Shown here: positions 37,201 to 47,120 of the stretch, piece by piece
How positions within the stretch are numbered: position 1 is the stretch's first letter
Layout of the letters: every line of letters begins with the position of its first letter
DNA from: Lytechinus variegatus
Lineage: Eukaryota; Echinodermata; Echinoidea; Temnopleuroida; Toxopneustidae
Direction: 5' to 3'
DNA length: 64,000 bases
NCBI RefSeq assembly: GCF_018143015.1
Contig: NC_054751.1
Location: forward strand, 15,857,292 to 15,921,291
The notes under the pieces: generated by a model
Told to the model about the DNA's origin: nothing
Seen by the model: the letters and a program-made list of their open reading frames with translations, nothing else
The model's database searches: none
Position numbers and translations under genes: made by a program

Positions 37201-40200
37201 TTACTTTACTTTCACTTTTTATTTTCTTTTCTTCACTTTGATTTTATAAACCATACTTTTCCCTTTTCAATTCTTTTATTATATTTTATTCCATTTTCGT
37301 TTCTTTTAATTTTTTCACCTTTCCTTTTCTTTTCCGTTCCCTTTATTTTCCTTTTTTCTATTCCCTTCTTTTTCTTTCATTTTGTTTTATTTGCGCTTTT
37401 TATATACTTAACTTTTCTTCACTTTACTTTGTTTCACATAACTTTACTTTTCCTTTTCTTTTCATTTCTTTTCTCATGTTTTCGTTTCTTTTCGTTCTCT
37501 TTCCTTCTTTCCTCTTATTTTACTTTTATTTTTTTATACCTCATTTGCTTTACTTATCTTTACTTGTCATTTTTTTTAGCTTCTTTTATTTTCTTTTCTT
37601 TTCGTTTCTCTACTCTATTCTTTTCATTTATTTTCCCTTCGTTTCTTATTTTCTTTTGTATCACTTAACTCTACATTTCCCTTTTTCTTTTTTTTCCGTC
37701 TCATTTATTTCATATCATTTTATTTTCGTTACCTCTTTTCTCTTTCTTTTTTCCTTTTTATGCCTTTCATTTCTTTGATTTCTTTTTCTTACTTTTCTTT
37801 TACTTTGTTTTGCTTAGCTTTTCCTTTCTTCTTCCTTTACCTAAGTTTTGTTTCTCGTCTCTTTTCTTTCTTATTCTATGCTATACTTTCCTTTTCTCCT
37901 TTTTCTTTACTTTTTATAAATTCACTCTATTTTTACTGTTTCTTTTCTTTTCTTTTTCATTACTTTACTTTGCTTCCATTTTTTGCCTAACTTTCCTTCC
38001 CCCTTTTCAATTCTTTTGTTTTGTTTAGCTATCTTGCTTTACTTATCTGTTTTGTTTTTCCCTTTCTGATCTTTAATTTAGTTTGTTTAACCTTACTTCA
38101 TTATTATTTTCTTTCATATGCTTGTTTTTTCTCTCTTTGTTTTTTTACTTTGAATTAGTTTATTCAATTTTGTTCTCTTTTTTGTTGCTCCTTTTCATCT
38201 ATTTCCTTTCTTTTTCTTTTCAATTTTCCCTTTGTTTTTTGTACTTCCGTTTTTTTCTTTTCTTTTCGTTTATTTTCAATTGTTTACTTTCCCTTTTTCT
38301 TTCCTTTTCTTTAGTTTTATTTACCTTTTCTTCTATTTACTTAACTTTACTTAAAGTGAGCTTAACCTTTCTTTTATCTTATTTCTTTTCTCCTCTTTTG
38401 CCTCTTCTTTTTGTTTTATTTTCCTTTCTTCCTCTCTTTTATTTTCTTTTCTCTACTTTAAAAAAAAAATCTTTTCGTTACTTTTCTTTGTCTCTTTTTT
38501 ATTTCTTAATAGTTTTTGTTTGTTCTCTGCTTGCCTTTCTTTATTTCTTTTCTTTTCTTATCTTTACTTTTCTTCATTTTCTATGTTTCTTGCCTTGACT
38601 TGTCTTTCCTCTTTTTTTTATTCCTGTGTTCTTTTTTTCTTTCATTTCTTTTGCTTTCTTTACTTTACATTTCTTTTCATTTTTTCCTTTTCCAGTCTGC
38701 CTTTTTCTTTTTTGTTATTCTATAATCTACTTTTTTTCTTATTTATATATATATATATTTTTACTTTATTTCATTTTTTTCCTTTCCGTTCTTTTTTTTC
38801 GTTTCCTTTCTTTTCTTCTTGTATTTTCTTTACTAGATACTCTTTTTGTTTTTTCTTTTCTTTAATTTACTTAACTTAACCCTTTTTAAGAATTATTTTT
38901 TATTCTTTTCTAGTGTTTGCTTTGCCCTCGTTTTTAGTCCTTACTTTGCAATGCTTTTCTTAACTTTTGTTTTATTCGATTCGATTCTCGTTTTTTTCTC
39001 ATGCATGTAATATATATATATATATATATATATATATCTTTTCTGAGAATTAGAATGGTAGGATTACATCAGAGTAATCTGAAGGGCTTTTACTTTACCT
39101 TTTCTGCTTAAATCAGGTAAACATGTGATCGCGAATTAAAAAAATATAACCTAATTCATAACATCCAGTAAGCATAGTGGAAAAACTTGACACAATTCGG
39201 TATTGTTTGACTAATTGATTATCAGGATTTTTTTAAAAAAGGTGCGCCCAATGTGGGGCTCGAACCCACGACCCTGGGATTAAGAGTCCCATGCTCTACC
39301 GACTGAGCTAACCGGGCTGGCGAGCACATTAGGGTAAGATAACTTAGTAGGAAATTGGCTTACGCCATCTCGTGAGTGATGAGGTTCGCAATCCATCCAT
39401 AGAAATACCGTCTGTCATGTATTTGAGTTTCATTTCTATGTGCCATATTTCCAATGATGCCAATGATAGTGGATCTTTTGACGATTTTCTTTTGATTATA
39501 ATGTAACTGCAGAAATAAAATCAATCAACTCTTCACACAAGTGCAATAAAATTCCCCTTCTTTAGCACTTAATCAATAATAATAATTTCTTTTTTGTTTT
39601 AATTTTGAAGTTATTTTTGTTACTTTTATGTTCTTTTAGTGTTTTTGATCTTTTTCTTTCCTTTTATTTTATTTTCTTATTTTTCCCTTTACTCTATTTT
39701 TCTTTCTTCTTTTTTTTCTTTTCTATACTTTACGTTACTTTACTTTCCCTTTTTTTCTTTTCTTTACCTCATTTTGCTCTACCTTATTTTCATTTTCTAT
39801 TCTTTTCTTTACTTAACTTTTTTTCTTTTCGTTTCTTTTCCTTTCTTTTTCCTTCTTTCCTTCATTTTCCTTTTTCTTTTTACTTTACTTTCCTTCTTAT
39901 TTTCTCCCCCTTTCTTTCCTTTGCTTAACTTTAACTTTCCTTTTCTTTGATTCACTTTACTGTCTTTCTTTTCTATTTTTTCTTTTATTTACTTTACTTT
40001 ACTTTTCCCTTTTTATCTTTTATTTAATCACCCTTTACCTTATTTTCTATCATTTTTCTTTGCTTCTTCGTTTCTTTTTCTATTTTTATTTTGTATTTTA
40101 CTTTTATTTTCAAATTTTCTTTACTTTACTTTCTTTTCATTTGTTTTAAATTCTTATATTTTTTTTTGCTTGAATTCGTTTTACCCTACTTTACTTTTAT

Positions 40201-43200
40201 ACTTTTAACTCTACTTTCAATTTTCTATTCTTTTCTTTATATTACTCTGCTTCACTTATTGAACGTTTCTTTTTTCTGCTTTGTTTACTTTTCATTTCTT
40301 TTACTTTCCGTTCTACTTTTTTTCACTTTACTGTATTTTCTTTTTCTCTCTTTCCCCCCTTTACTTTACTTTGCTTTACTTAATGAACGTTGGTTGTTTT
40401 CTCTTTTCTTTAATTTTCCTTTATTCTCTTTCCTTTTTCTACTTGTTATTTTACTTGACTTTATTTTTCCCATTTTTATTTTCTCTCTCTCGTTTCTTTA
40501 CTTTACTTTGCTATTCTTTGCTTTTTATTTTACTCCTTATCTTACCTTTTTCTTTACTTATGTTTTGTTATTCTTAACTTTACTTTTCTTTCATATTCTG
40601 TACGCTTTTTTTTATTTACTTTTCTTCAATATGTTTTAACTTACTTTTTTTCTTTACTCTTTTTTACTTTGCTTCACCTTTCTTTTCTTTGCCTTTCTTT
40701 ACTTTAGTTTTTTACTAATTTTTCCTTTCTTTACTTGACTTGGCTTTACTTTAAATTTACCTTTCTTTACTTTACTTATCGTTACTATTTTATTTTCTTT
40801 CCTTTCTTTATTCTACTTTTCTTTATTTTATTTTACTTTTCTTTTCTCTCCTATTCTATTCTTAAGTTTACTTTCCCATTTCCCTTCTTTTCTTTACTTT
40901 AATTTGCTTTACTTTATGAGCGTTTCATGTTTTCCTTTTTTTCTTTCTTTTTCTTACCTTTTTTCTACTTAATTATTTTCTTTACTTTATTTTCCTTTTC
41001 TAATTTCCTTTATTTTCTTTACTTTGCTTTTCCTTTGTTTTCTTATCTTATCTTTCCTTTTTTCGTTTGTCTAATCTTTTCGTTTCTTGACTTTTTTTTT
41101 GAATTACCATCCTAACTTTGAAAGTTTATGGATCTGATTCATGAAACTTGTACATAAGAGTAATCAAGTATCACTGAACATCCTGTTCGAATTTCAGGTC
41201 ACATGATCAAGGTCAAAGGTCATGTAAGGTCAATGAAATTTGGCCATGTTGGGTTTTTTTTGTTAAATAACCATCATATCTCTGTAAGTTTATTGGTCTA
41301 GTTCATAAAAAGTGGACATAAGAGTAACCATGTATCACTGAACATCTTGTGCGAGTTAGAGTAGTATTCAAAGTCATCACTGCTGCTATATTGAACCGCG
41401 TGATGCAGGTGAGACGGCCAGAGGCATTCCACTTGTCTTTTCAATACTTTACTTTTAGGTAATTTTTTTTCTCTTTAATTTAGTGTATTCATTTAACTTT
41501 TTTTCTTAACTTTATTTACTTTGCTTTACTTTTCTTTTATTAACTTTTTCTCTATTCTATACATTATTTTACTTACTTTTCTCTTCTCTTTCTTCTTTTT
41601 CTTTCTTTTCTATCTTTTCCTTTCTTTTCTTTAATTTTGTTTTCCTTTCCTTAATTTTCCTTTCTTTTCCTTCCCTTTCTTCTCTTTGCTTTCCTTACTT
41701 TCCTTTTCTTTTCTTTTCTTTACCTTTTCTTTTTCCCTTTCTTTTCGTCTTATTTTTTTAAATTTAATCTTAATTTATGTATGCTAGTGTTGTACTGCGC
41801 CAACAAAATCAAAAGAGCGATATCTGGTATCATATATTATCCTCTTTTCTTTTTCCTTTTTTGTTCTCGGTAATGGATTTTTGTTCATTTTTTTTTTTGG
41901 GGGGGGGGAATATTGCAATAATTTTTGGGAGGGGTGGTGCTCCAAGTCCCCGTATTTGCGATAAAGTGACATATGCCTAGATGACATAGTTTTAACCATC
42001 TTTTTGTTTTAATATATTGCAGATAACACTATACGAAGAGGTATCACGATTAAACGCATCTATTGCGGGAATTGAGGTAAGAAACAATATGATCATTATA
42101 AGTTTCAAAACTTTCGTTTTGCGGAAATTGAGGTAAGAAACAGTATGATCATTATAAGTTTCAAAACTTTCGTTTTGCGGGAATTGAGGTAAGAAACAGT
42201 ATGATCATTGTAAGTTTTCAAAACTTTTGTTTTACCTTAAATGTAAACTGACATACTCTTACAAGTCTTAAAGATGAGTCATATTCTCATTCTTTATTGC
42301 AAAGTTAGCATCAAAGAGCCTATACTGATTTTTTTTTCTTTATTTGAATTATATGAGGTGTGTGTATATACTGAATCACTTTGGAGATAACTTATTCAAT
42401 GGCCAGTCAATTTGTATGATAATTAAAATGATCTCATATATTTCATGTTTAGTCGAAATACAAAAACCAGAAAGATATGAGAACATAATCATGACGTGTT
42501 TCAGTTCTAGCTCCTACTTGTTTATTCAATGTCCTTATTGATTATGTTTTGTTGATTCCTTTTCTATTCTTCATTTTGATTATTTTTGTAAATACTGTCG
42601 TTAGGCAAGGGTCCCGTTGCAGAAAGAGTTGCAATCAATCGCAACTCTAAAAATCATGCGCAACTTGATTTTCAACCAATCAACAGCGCGCATTTGGAAC
42701 TTGCGCTTGATTTTTTGACTTGCGTTTAAACGCAACTCTTTCTGCAACAGGATAAAGATCTCTTAAAGGTATGTAGTGTTTACTTCAAAATTACTTATTC
42801 ACCTATAAGTTTTAATTTTTTTTATTTTTCGTGTGAGCAGGTAGTTGCTAGTGATGTCTTTGACTCAGTATCCAATTTGGCAGACTTTATACAGGACGAG
42901 GCCGGGCCTATAGTTGTACAGGTTTGTACATTTCTTTTTTTGTGAGGGGGGGGGGTAGGTAGGGTTATTCAATCATTTCCAAAGTATCTACACGCAAAAC
43001 AACGAAACCAATGAAAGAACAGATGAGCTTAAAAATGAAGTTTTAAAAAGATTTTCATTATTCAGATAAGAAAAGAAGATTAATACATAACGAAACTACA
43101 ATTCAATTACGGAACATATTTATAGCAACGGATATATATCTCCTCAACCCTTGAGCTGAAGTTATCTGTGTTCATTATTAATTGAAATATGCCTCTAGAT

Positions 43201-46200
43201 TTTTTTTATTTTACTTTTTACATTGAGAGTTAATGAAAATGTAACATACTTTCTTTGCTAAGCATGAATTGATTCACAGTTTAGATTGATCTGTTTTTAC
43301 ATAGAACTTAAGAGGTTACATGAATATTATTTGTTTCAGCGAGGTACATATCCTTTTCAGGATTAAAAAGAGCGCTATAGATAAAAAAAAACAGTTGACG
43401 CTACGCGCTTCTATTATTTGATTAGCGAGATACCTATTCTCTTCATGAACTGTATTAATGTATTATATTAATCAATGAGTTTGTAATGAGGTTGTAATTT
43501 TTTCAAGCAATCTGCTTATGATGACAATCCTTCTCCTGCAAATTGTAAATGTTAACTAATTTGGTATGAGATCAGTTTTGTTTGTAATGATAATTTTAGT
43601 ACACTTAGTTATGATTCATGCCAAAAAAGTTCTCAATATACTATGTTTGTTATGTTATGGAAAATGTATTATATACGAATGATGTAATTGCAGAAGTAAA
43701 CAATAAAATCAAATCAAAATAAAAAAAAAATCCCACACACATGACAAGCGGTCAATGAAATGTCCCCCTATCCGGCCTGGAGCAGGCCGATATAAATACT
43801 TTCAAGCGTTTTCATTCGCAGTAATATTGTTTAGTTATACGCCTCCTATCTTCTCATGATTAGATTAGGTGCTTGGAATGTCCCATTTCTAAACTCATCC
43901 CTTCCCCTCCCCAAACCCCCCAAAAAGAGTACTTTCATCTTAACCCTAAATAGACTGGGCTATTTCGACGCCTATAAAGACTGGGGGGGGGGGCTGATTC
44001 AGCCCCCCCTTATGATCTCGGCCGTTGATCGCGCGATCGCGACGAAAATTGGCACACGCGTTACCCATGGCATTATCTACAAAACTATAACATCAAAATC
44101 GGCAAAAAATCTCATGTCTCATTAATTATGCTAATTTATGCGTAAAATCATAAGTTTGCTCTAATTAATAAAATAATGCCCCTGAAATGCTAATTTTTGT
44201 TTCACATACTCTAGATAGGCATCTGATCAAATTGATTTAAAAAAAATTTCAAAATCAAATTTATTTTCTTATGTATTCTATTGTTTTCTAAATTTCTTAT
44301 GTATTTCTTTGTTTTTTTACTTTTGTTTTTTATTGTTTTTTCAATGGAAATTATCGGGGACTTTATTTTGACCATAATCAAGATAAAATTAATTGATTTT
44401 AAGCAGTAAAAGGAAAAATAATGAAACATGAATTTTGGCTAAGAACACTATTTGCATTGGATTTGTACACAAATTCACGTTTTTGAGTAATTTTGGGTCT
44501 GCAAGCACTTACGAAATGTTGCGTAATTTTGGAACCGCGTACCTGGGGGTCACAATTTTGGTCTCAAAAGTTGCGCAAGACTTGGAAGTAAAAAGTCAGC
44601 GAGCGACGCGGTCAAAAAATTTCGCACAGCGGATTTATTGCGAAAAATGTTGAGGGGGGGGGGGCTGAATCAGCCCCCCAGTCTTTTTAGGGTTAATGCT
44701 TTCACAAGTAATATATTCTTTGTTTGTTTTATTGGTGTTATATAACAGGGCCTGGAAATTTACATTGATAGCATTATTTCACTGGCAGATCAGTTCATTG
44801 ATGAAGTCTTGAGACGGGTAAGTATAGAAAACATTTTATATGGCATTAAAATATTTTGCGTTAATTATTATCGAGGAGGATCTCACGTGACCCCATAAAA
44901 AAAGGCCGTTGCGAATTCTTTCTGTGCTAAGTAAACATTTATTTTGAGAAGCCTAAAATAAGTACTCGATAATTAAATGATGAATATAAATTCAGTGATT
45001 TTATCATCTCAAAGAAATGTGCCTTTATTATCATCCCTCGATCAAGATTAAGGTTAATTGTTTTGATACTTCGCATCGGTGGCCAAGTGGGGGCGGCACC
45101 AAGATGGAAATTGTGAAATGATTTAAAAATACAGTAATAAATTCCGTTTCTTCATATGAAGATGTGTCGAGGGAGGAAATCATTTGGTTGGAGCAATGGC
45201 CCTCTTTTTTGCTTGTCAGATAATCTTTTAAGAAAATAGCAAAATAATTGATTTGTATCATAATATAATAATTTGGATATAAAGTTTGTATACACTGTTT
45301 GCATATATATATCGTCTATGTTGTACATACAATTTATCCATTTATGTTCATTGTTCGAAAAAAATAATAACAAGAAGATCTATACACCGAACGACACATA
45401 TCGCAATAGTTGGAAATGGAAATGAAATGTAGTGTATGTCAACAAAATATACTTAGGGCCTGAAGATTAAATTAAGGAATAAATCACACCAAATGAAAAG
45501 GAAGTTTCTTGTAGTCCTCTAATTACGTTTACCCCCCCCCCCCTTCTCCCTCCCTCTCTCTCTAGATTCAAGATGACATGGGACGATGTGGTATTGTTCG
45601 TAACATCTATGATGCTGTCGTCGGATCACTGTGTCTATTTTTCTTGCCGGGTTTGGTAAGAAAATCTATTTTATATCCATTTACAAATTTCTTTGAAATA
45701 GATGCTTTGCTTTGGACTCCAAATGACACTTTGGAAAATTAAGAATTCCTTTCATGTTTTTTTCTTCTCATCTATGCATTTATATAGGGTAGCAAGTAAT
45801 TGATATTCTTTATAAATTTATTATTACAATTTTCGGTTTGATTTGAGAGCACTAATCACCCTTTTACCTTTCTTTTCAAGAACGTCTTCTGGTTCGCCTT
45901 GTCGGCAGTCTCATTCGCCCTTATTCCTAGCATCGTATTCAACGTCCGACTTGCTAAGTATCTCCGACGTCCTACTCATAATGCTTCTCAAGGAGAACCT
46001 ATCTTCAACGGCGTCTCCGTCTATCCTCCAACACCAAGGTGAGTATAATTATTTTTAGAATTATATAATTATATTTCAAAATCCCCTTTTGCCGGGGGAG
46101 GGAGGGGGTGGGGGACTTTTCCAGGTTTTGCTCTATTTATATCAACTGATGCTTTATATCCATATTTCTTTTTTTTTCCTTCTTCTTTCCGTGACTCTCT

Positions 46201-46656
46201 TATTCTGTGTCTCTTTCTTTCTTTTCGAGAGGTGACCATATTTTGGTCAAATTGTGATTTAACTACCAAACAAAAGCTAATCCTATATCACCACTTTTAG
46301 ATGTTGCTGAATGATAATAATAATTAGTATTATTTAAAAAAATAGATCATGTTGCGTTGTTTAATGAAACATTAAAATAATAACAAGCACGATGGGTCTG
46401 TAAAAGTAATTGACACAGTATTATAAAGACTTGTCAAAGATAACTCCCGAAGACTCACTTCCCTACAGCAATCTTGGATTTACATCTTATAATGTGTCTA
46501 AATGTTTTTTTTCCCAGTGGCACTCCCCAAAGCTCCACACCTGGAACACCGTTGAGCATGAGACGTCGCCTCAGTGAAAGTCTCGTCAACATAAGCATAC
46601 CCCGTTCCTTGGCATCGAAAATCACTGGTTCAGGAAACCCAGAAAGACACAATTGA
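31126..46656 (+). CDS. Prominin (CD133 family), C-terminal ten exons
   Basis: Prominins are five-span, cholesterol-binding glycoproteins of membrane protrusions and cilia. Ten exons with AG/GT borders and matching phases join into about 330 residues that end at a stop codon at 46654-46656. Visible landmarks are a Cys-containing start (RNCGEDATLFNALELG), matching the human CRKNRGTYGTLHL region; five N-glycosylation sequons (NDT, NIT, NLS, NLT, NAS) in the second large extracellular loop; paired Cys (GRCGIV, GSLCLFF), as in human SCKP and FLCSY; and the last transmembrane segment with NVFWFALSA, matching human LNLFWFGIGKA, followed by RLAKYLRRP (human KLAKYYRRM). The tail is Ser/Thr/Pro-rich and ends PERHN. 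The N-terminal half and first four membrane spans are not in the window. Most introns are phase 0. An AATAAA lies at 46813. The orthologue assignment within prominins is open. Confidence 0.92.
31260..31830. other. Prominin intron with a tRNA-like relic
   Basis: On the minus strand, gtgggttcgagtccaat near 31426-31444 is a perfect tRNA B-box, but no A-box or cloverleaf surrounds it. Possibly a degraded tRNA or a tRNA-derived short repeat. Confidence 0.3.
31834..31980 (+). CDS. Prominin exon b
   Basis: 147 nt, exactly 49 codons, between tctctag and gtatct. Reads MLPDLTSVYELVNDTVSGLD and ends AIEE; sequons NDT and NIT. Extracellular loop. Confidence 0.9.
32295..32381 (+). CDS. Prominin exon c
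   Basis: 87 nt, 29 codons, after tatatag and before gtaaaa. Reads MQLGLDQFALTNLSDALNTG and ends GSFP; sequon NLS. Confidence 0.9.
32405..32590 (+). repeat. Imperfect (AGT)n microsatellite
   Basis: About 180 bp of AGT/AGC/AGA trinucleotides in a prominin intron, ending in agaagaagaag. Confidence 0.85.
32730..32813 (+). CDS. Prominin exon d
   Basis: 84 nt, 28 codons, after gatataag and before gtaaga. Reads AMASDLRDLADDLQTISDQQ and ends LTLNLT; likely coiled helix of the extracellular loop, equivalent to the human SLPPGNLRNSLKRDAQTIK region. Confidence 0.88.
32814..33600. other. Prominin intron, nothing recognised
   Basis: AT-rich. A short open frame at 32989-33243 has no motif. Confidence 0.4.
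33600..34210 (-). repeat. Duplicated tRNA-Lys block, decayed copy
   Basis: Shares agaatggta, cggt(g/a)ttgt(c/t)tg(g/a)ctaatt, the tRNA body and ccatagaaataccgtctgtc with 39040-39590, about 5.4 kb downstream. Each copy is followed by a pyrimidine tract. Confidence 0.75.
33814..33878 (-). pseudogene. tRNA-Lys(CTT) pseudogene
   Basis: Reads like the intact tRNA at 39245 over the anticodon and T arms (cgaacccacgaccctgggat, taagagtcccatg), but 12 nt covering most of the D arm are deleted and the acceptor end is changed. It cannot form a normal cloverleaf. Confidence 0.85.
34215..36020 (+). repeat. Pyrimidine-rich tract 1 in the prominin intron
   Basis: 1.8 kb of T-rich, degenerate (CTTTT)n and (CTTTA)n sequence, C/T almost throughout on the coding strand. 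All long + frames here are Phe/Leu/Ser artefacts. Confidence 0.9.
36021..36956. other. Island of ordinary sequence inside the pyrimidine tract
   Basis: About 0.85 kb of mixed composition. The tract sequence ttcatctttctgttctttca occurs on both sides (35951 and 36872) as part of an identical 29-bp direct repeat, consistent with an insertion or a tandem duplication. A 111-codon minus frame (36320-36655) has no recognisable domain. Confidence 0.5.
36957..39000 (+). repeat. Pyrimidine-rich tract 2
   Basis: 2 kb of T-rich pyrimidine sequence like tract 1, opening after a repeat of gaataacaatgat and gatacatccaa also found near tract 1. Ends in (TA)n at 39008-39036. Confidence 0.9.
39235..39240 (-). 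terminator. RNA polymerase III terminator of the tRNA-Lys gene
   Basis: Six T on the minus strand, four bases after the tRNA 3' end. Confidence 0.8.
39245..39317 (-). tRNA. tRNA-Lys-CTT: tRNA-Lys (anticodon CTT)
   Basis: 73 nt on the minus strand. Acceptor GCCCGGT pairs with ATTGGGC before discriminator G; D arm TAGCTCAGTCGGTAGAGCA gives the A-box; anticodon stem-loop TGGGACTCTTAATCCCA with CTT; T arm GTGGGTTCGAGCCCCAC gives the B-box. No intron and no encoded CCA. Lies antisense in the large prominin intron. Expected to be transcribed by RNA polymerase III. Confidence 0.97.
39591..41100 (+). repeat. Pyrimidine-rich tract 3
   Basis: 1.5 kb of the same degenerate CTTTT/CTTTA sequence, following the intact tRNA block. 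Confidence 0.9.
41100..41437 (+). repeat. DR1-A repeat, 5'-truncated copy
   Basis: Starts within an internal unit (ccatcctaactttgaaagtt), carries one exact AGGTCAAAGGTCA at about 41211 preceded by GGTCACATGATC, and ends at the family's right tip gcaggtgagacggccagagg...ccacttg. Nearly identical to 61760-62094. It sits inside the pyrimidine tract. Confidence 0.85.
41438..42022 (+). repeat. Pyrimidine tract 4 and G-rich patch before exon e
   Basis: Pyrimidine-rich to about 41765, then ordinary sequence with a G-run and agtccccgtatttgcgataaa, a hAT-like repeat fragment. Ends at the acceptor of exon e. Confidence 0.6.
42023..42076 (+). CDS. Prominin exon e, with tandemly copied donor
   Basis: 54 nt, 18 codons (ITLYEEVSRLNASIAGIE), after tattgcag. 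The donor gtaaga at 42077 is followed by two further copies of the exon end plus donor at 42133 and 42189. Use of either would shift the frame, so the first is taken. Preceded by a 9.2-kb intron. Confidence 0.88.
42065..42232 (+). repeat. 56-bp tandem triplication spanning a splice donor
   Basis: Three units start at 42065, 42121 and 42177, each with the exon-end sequence ggaattgag or ggaaattgag and gtaagaaaca, then atgatcatt and cttt(c/t)gtttt. Divergence is only a few bases, so the event is recent. Confidence 0.92.
42612..42751. mobile_element. Short MITE with 21-bp inverted ends
   Basis: 140 bp. The left CCCGTTGCAGAAAGAGTTGC and the reverse-complemented right end CCTGTTGCAGAAAGAGTTGC differ by one base; the interior continues the inverted pairing. 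Class not assigned. Confidence 0.65.
42841..42921 (+). CDS. Prominin exon f
   Basis: 81 nt, 27 codons, after tgagcag and before gtttgt. Reads VVASDVFDSVSNLADFIQDE and ends PIVVQ; matches human [20 protein letters not shown] in position. Confidence 0.9.
42922..43939. other. Prominin intron, possible retroposed tail
   Basis: The sequence ends near 43735 in aataaaatcaaatcaaaat and an A-run, which looks like a retroposed 3' tail. A GCGCTACGCG-like motif at about 43400 recalls the GCGAAGC motif. No exon recognised. Confidence 0.35.
43944..44692 (+). mobile_element. TTAA-1 MITE, best-preserved copy
   Basis: 749 bp between TTAA 43940-43943 and 44693-44696. Tips CCCTAAATAGACTGGGC and gtctttttaggg. 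G/C-run palindromes around CTGATTCAG and CTGAATCAG stand at both ends, and a tgatcgcgcgatcgcga palindrome lies near the left end. Closely similar to 23195-23942. No transposase; A-rich interior gives only artefact frames. Confidence 0.8.
44749..44817 (+). CDS. Prominin exon g
   Basis: 69 nt, 23 codons, after ataacag and before gtaagt. Reads GLEIYIDSIISLADQFIDEV and ends LRR; equivalent to human [20 protein letters not shown]. Only 52 bp separate it from the end of a TTAA-1 MITE. Confidence 0.9.
44818..45565. other. Prominin intron, nothing recognised
   Basis: AT-rich. A C-run and CT-rich acceptor tract lead into exon h. Confidence 0.5.
45566..45655 (+). CDS. Prominin exon h, start of last membrane span
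   Basis: 90 nt, 30 codons, after a strong ctctctctag tract and before gtaaga. Reads IQDDMGRCGIVRNIYDAVVG and ends FFLPGL. The two Cys match the conserved pair before the fifth membrane span. Confidence 0.93.
45881..46038 (+). CDS. Prominin exon i, last membrane span and cytoplasmic start
   Basis: 158 nt after cttttcaag and before gtgagt. Reads NVFWFALSAVSFALIPSIVF, then NVRLAKYLRRP and a polar tail to YPPTP, ending in a split codon. This is the most clearly prominin-like exon. Confidence 0.95.
46039..46517. other. Last prominin intron, nothing recognised
   Basis: G-rich patch near 46090-46125; otherwise AT-rich. Confidence 0.5.
46518..46656 (+). CDS. Prominin final exon
   Basis: After tttcccag the split Ser codon is completed and the tail reads GTPQSSTPGTPLSMRRRLSE and on to NPERHN, then TGA. 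Rich in Ser/Thr/Pro and Arg; plausible phosphorylation and trafficking tail. No homology needed for the call, since phase and position fit. Confidence 0.85.
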
Positions 46657-46812
46657 TGACGTCATAATCATTACTATCATGCAAAACCTAGTATGACGTA
46701 TTATGTGTATAATATGTTTACAGTAAGTTGAAATAACATAAATTGAAAAACAAAATTGAAGAATGCATTTTTATTGATGAAATAAGATACAACGATAGGA
46801 ATAGATAAGACT

Positions 46813-46818
46813 AATAAA
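46813..46818 (+). promoter_or_regulatory. Polyadenylation signal of the prominin gene
   Basis: AATAAA 157 bp after the stop codon, the first one downstream. A second AATAAA overlaps caaataaaac near 47076. Confidence 0.5.
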
Positions 46819-47120
46819 AGGCTGAATTGAATATATCGAATTGAAACAAAATGAAAGCTTGTGTCATTTAAATTCTTTATTTATTGGGGGAGCAAAGGTA
46901 ATCACATTTCACAGACAATGCAGTCGAACCCACCTTTTAATTCTATTTTTTATTACAATGGTAACATTCAATTGACTAAGTTTTGATAAATTTATTTTCC
47001 TCACTAAATTTTAATGTATTGTATATTTGTATATATAATGTTGCACTGGTTTTTTTTACTTTGATTAAATTTCAAATAAAACGATATTTGCCTTCCTTTC
47101 TGCTGCAGCTGCTGATGACA

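Larger units (their letters stand above)
39040..39590 (-). repeat. Duplicated tRNA-Lys block, intact copy
   Basis: Matches 33600-34210 on both sides of the tRNA, including ccatagaaataccgtctgtc downstream. The duplication unit, tRNA block plus pyrimidine tract, is about 5.4 kb. Confidence 0.75.

Noticed and set aside
34215-41115. Many long + strand open frames rich in Phe, Leu and Ser that look like membrane proteins
   Set aside because: They are translations of pyrimidine-rich, degenerate CTTTT/CTTTA DNA; overlapping frames are all open and no motif or start context supports any of them.
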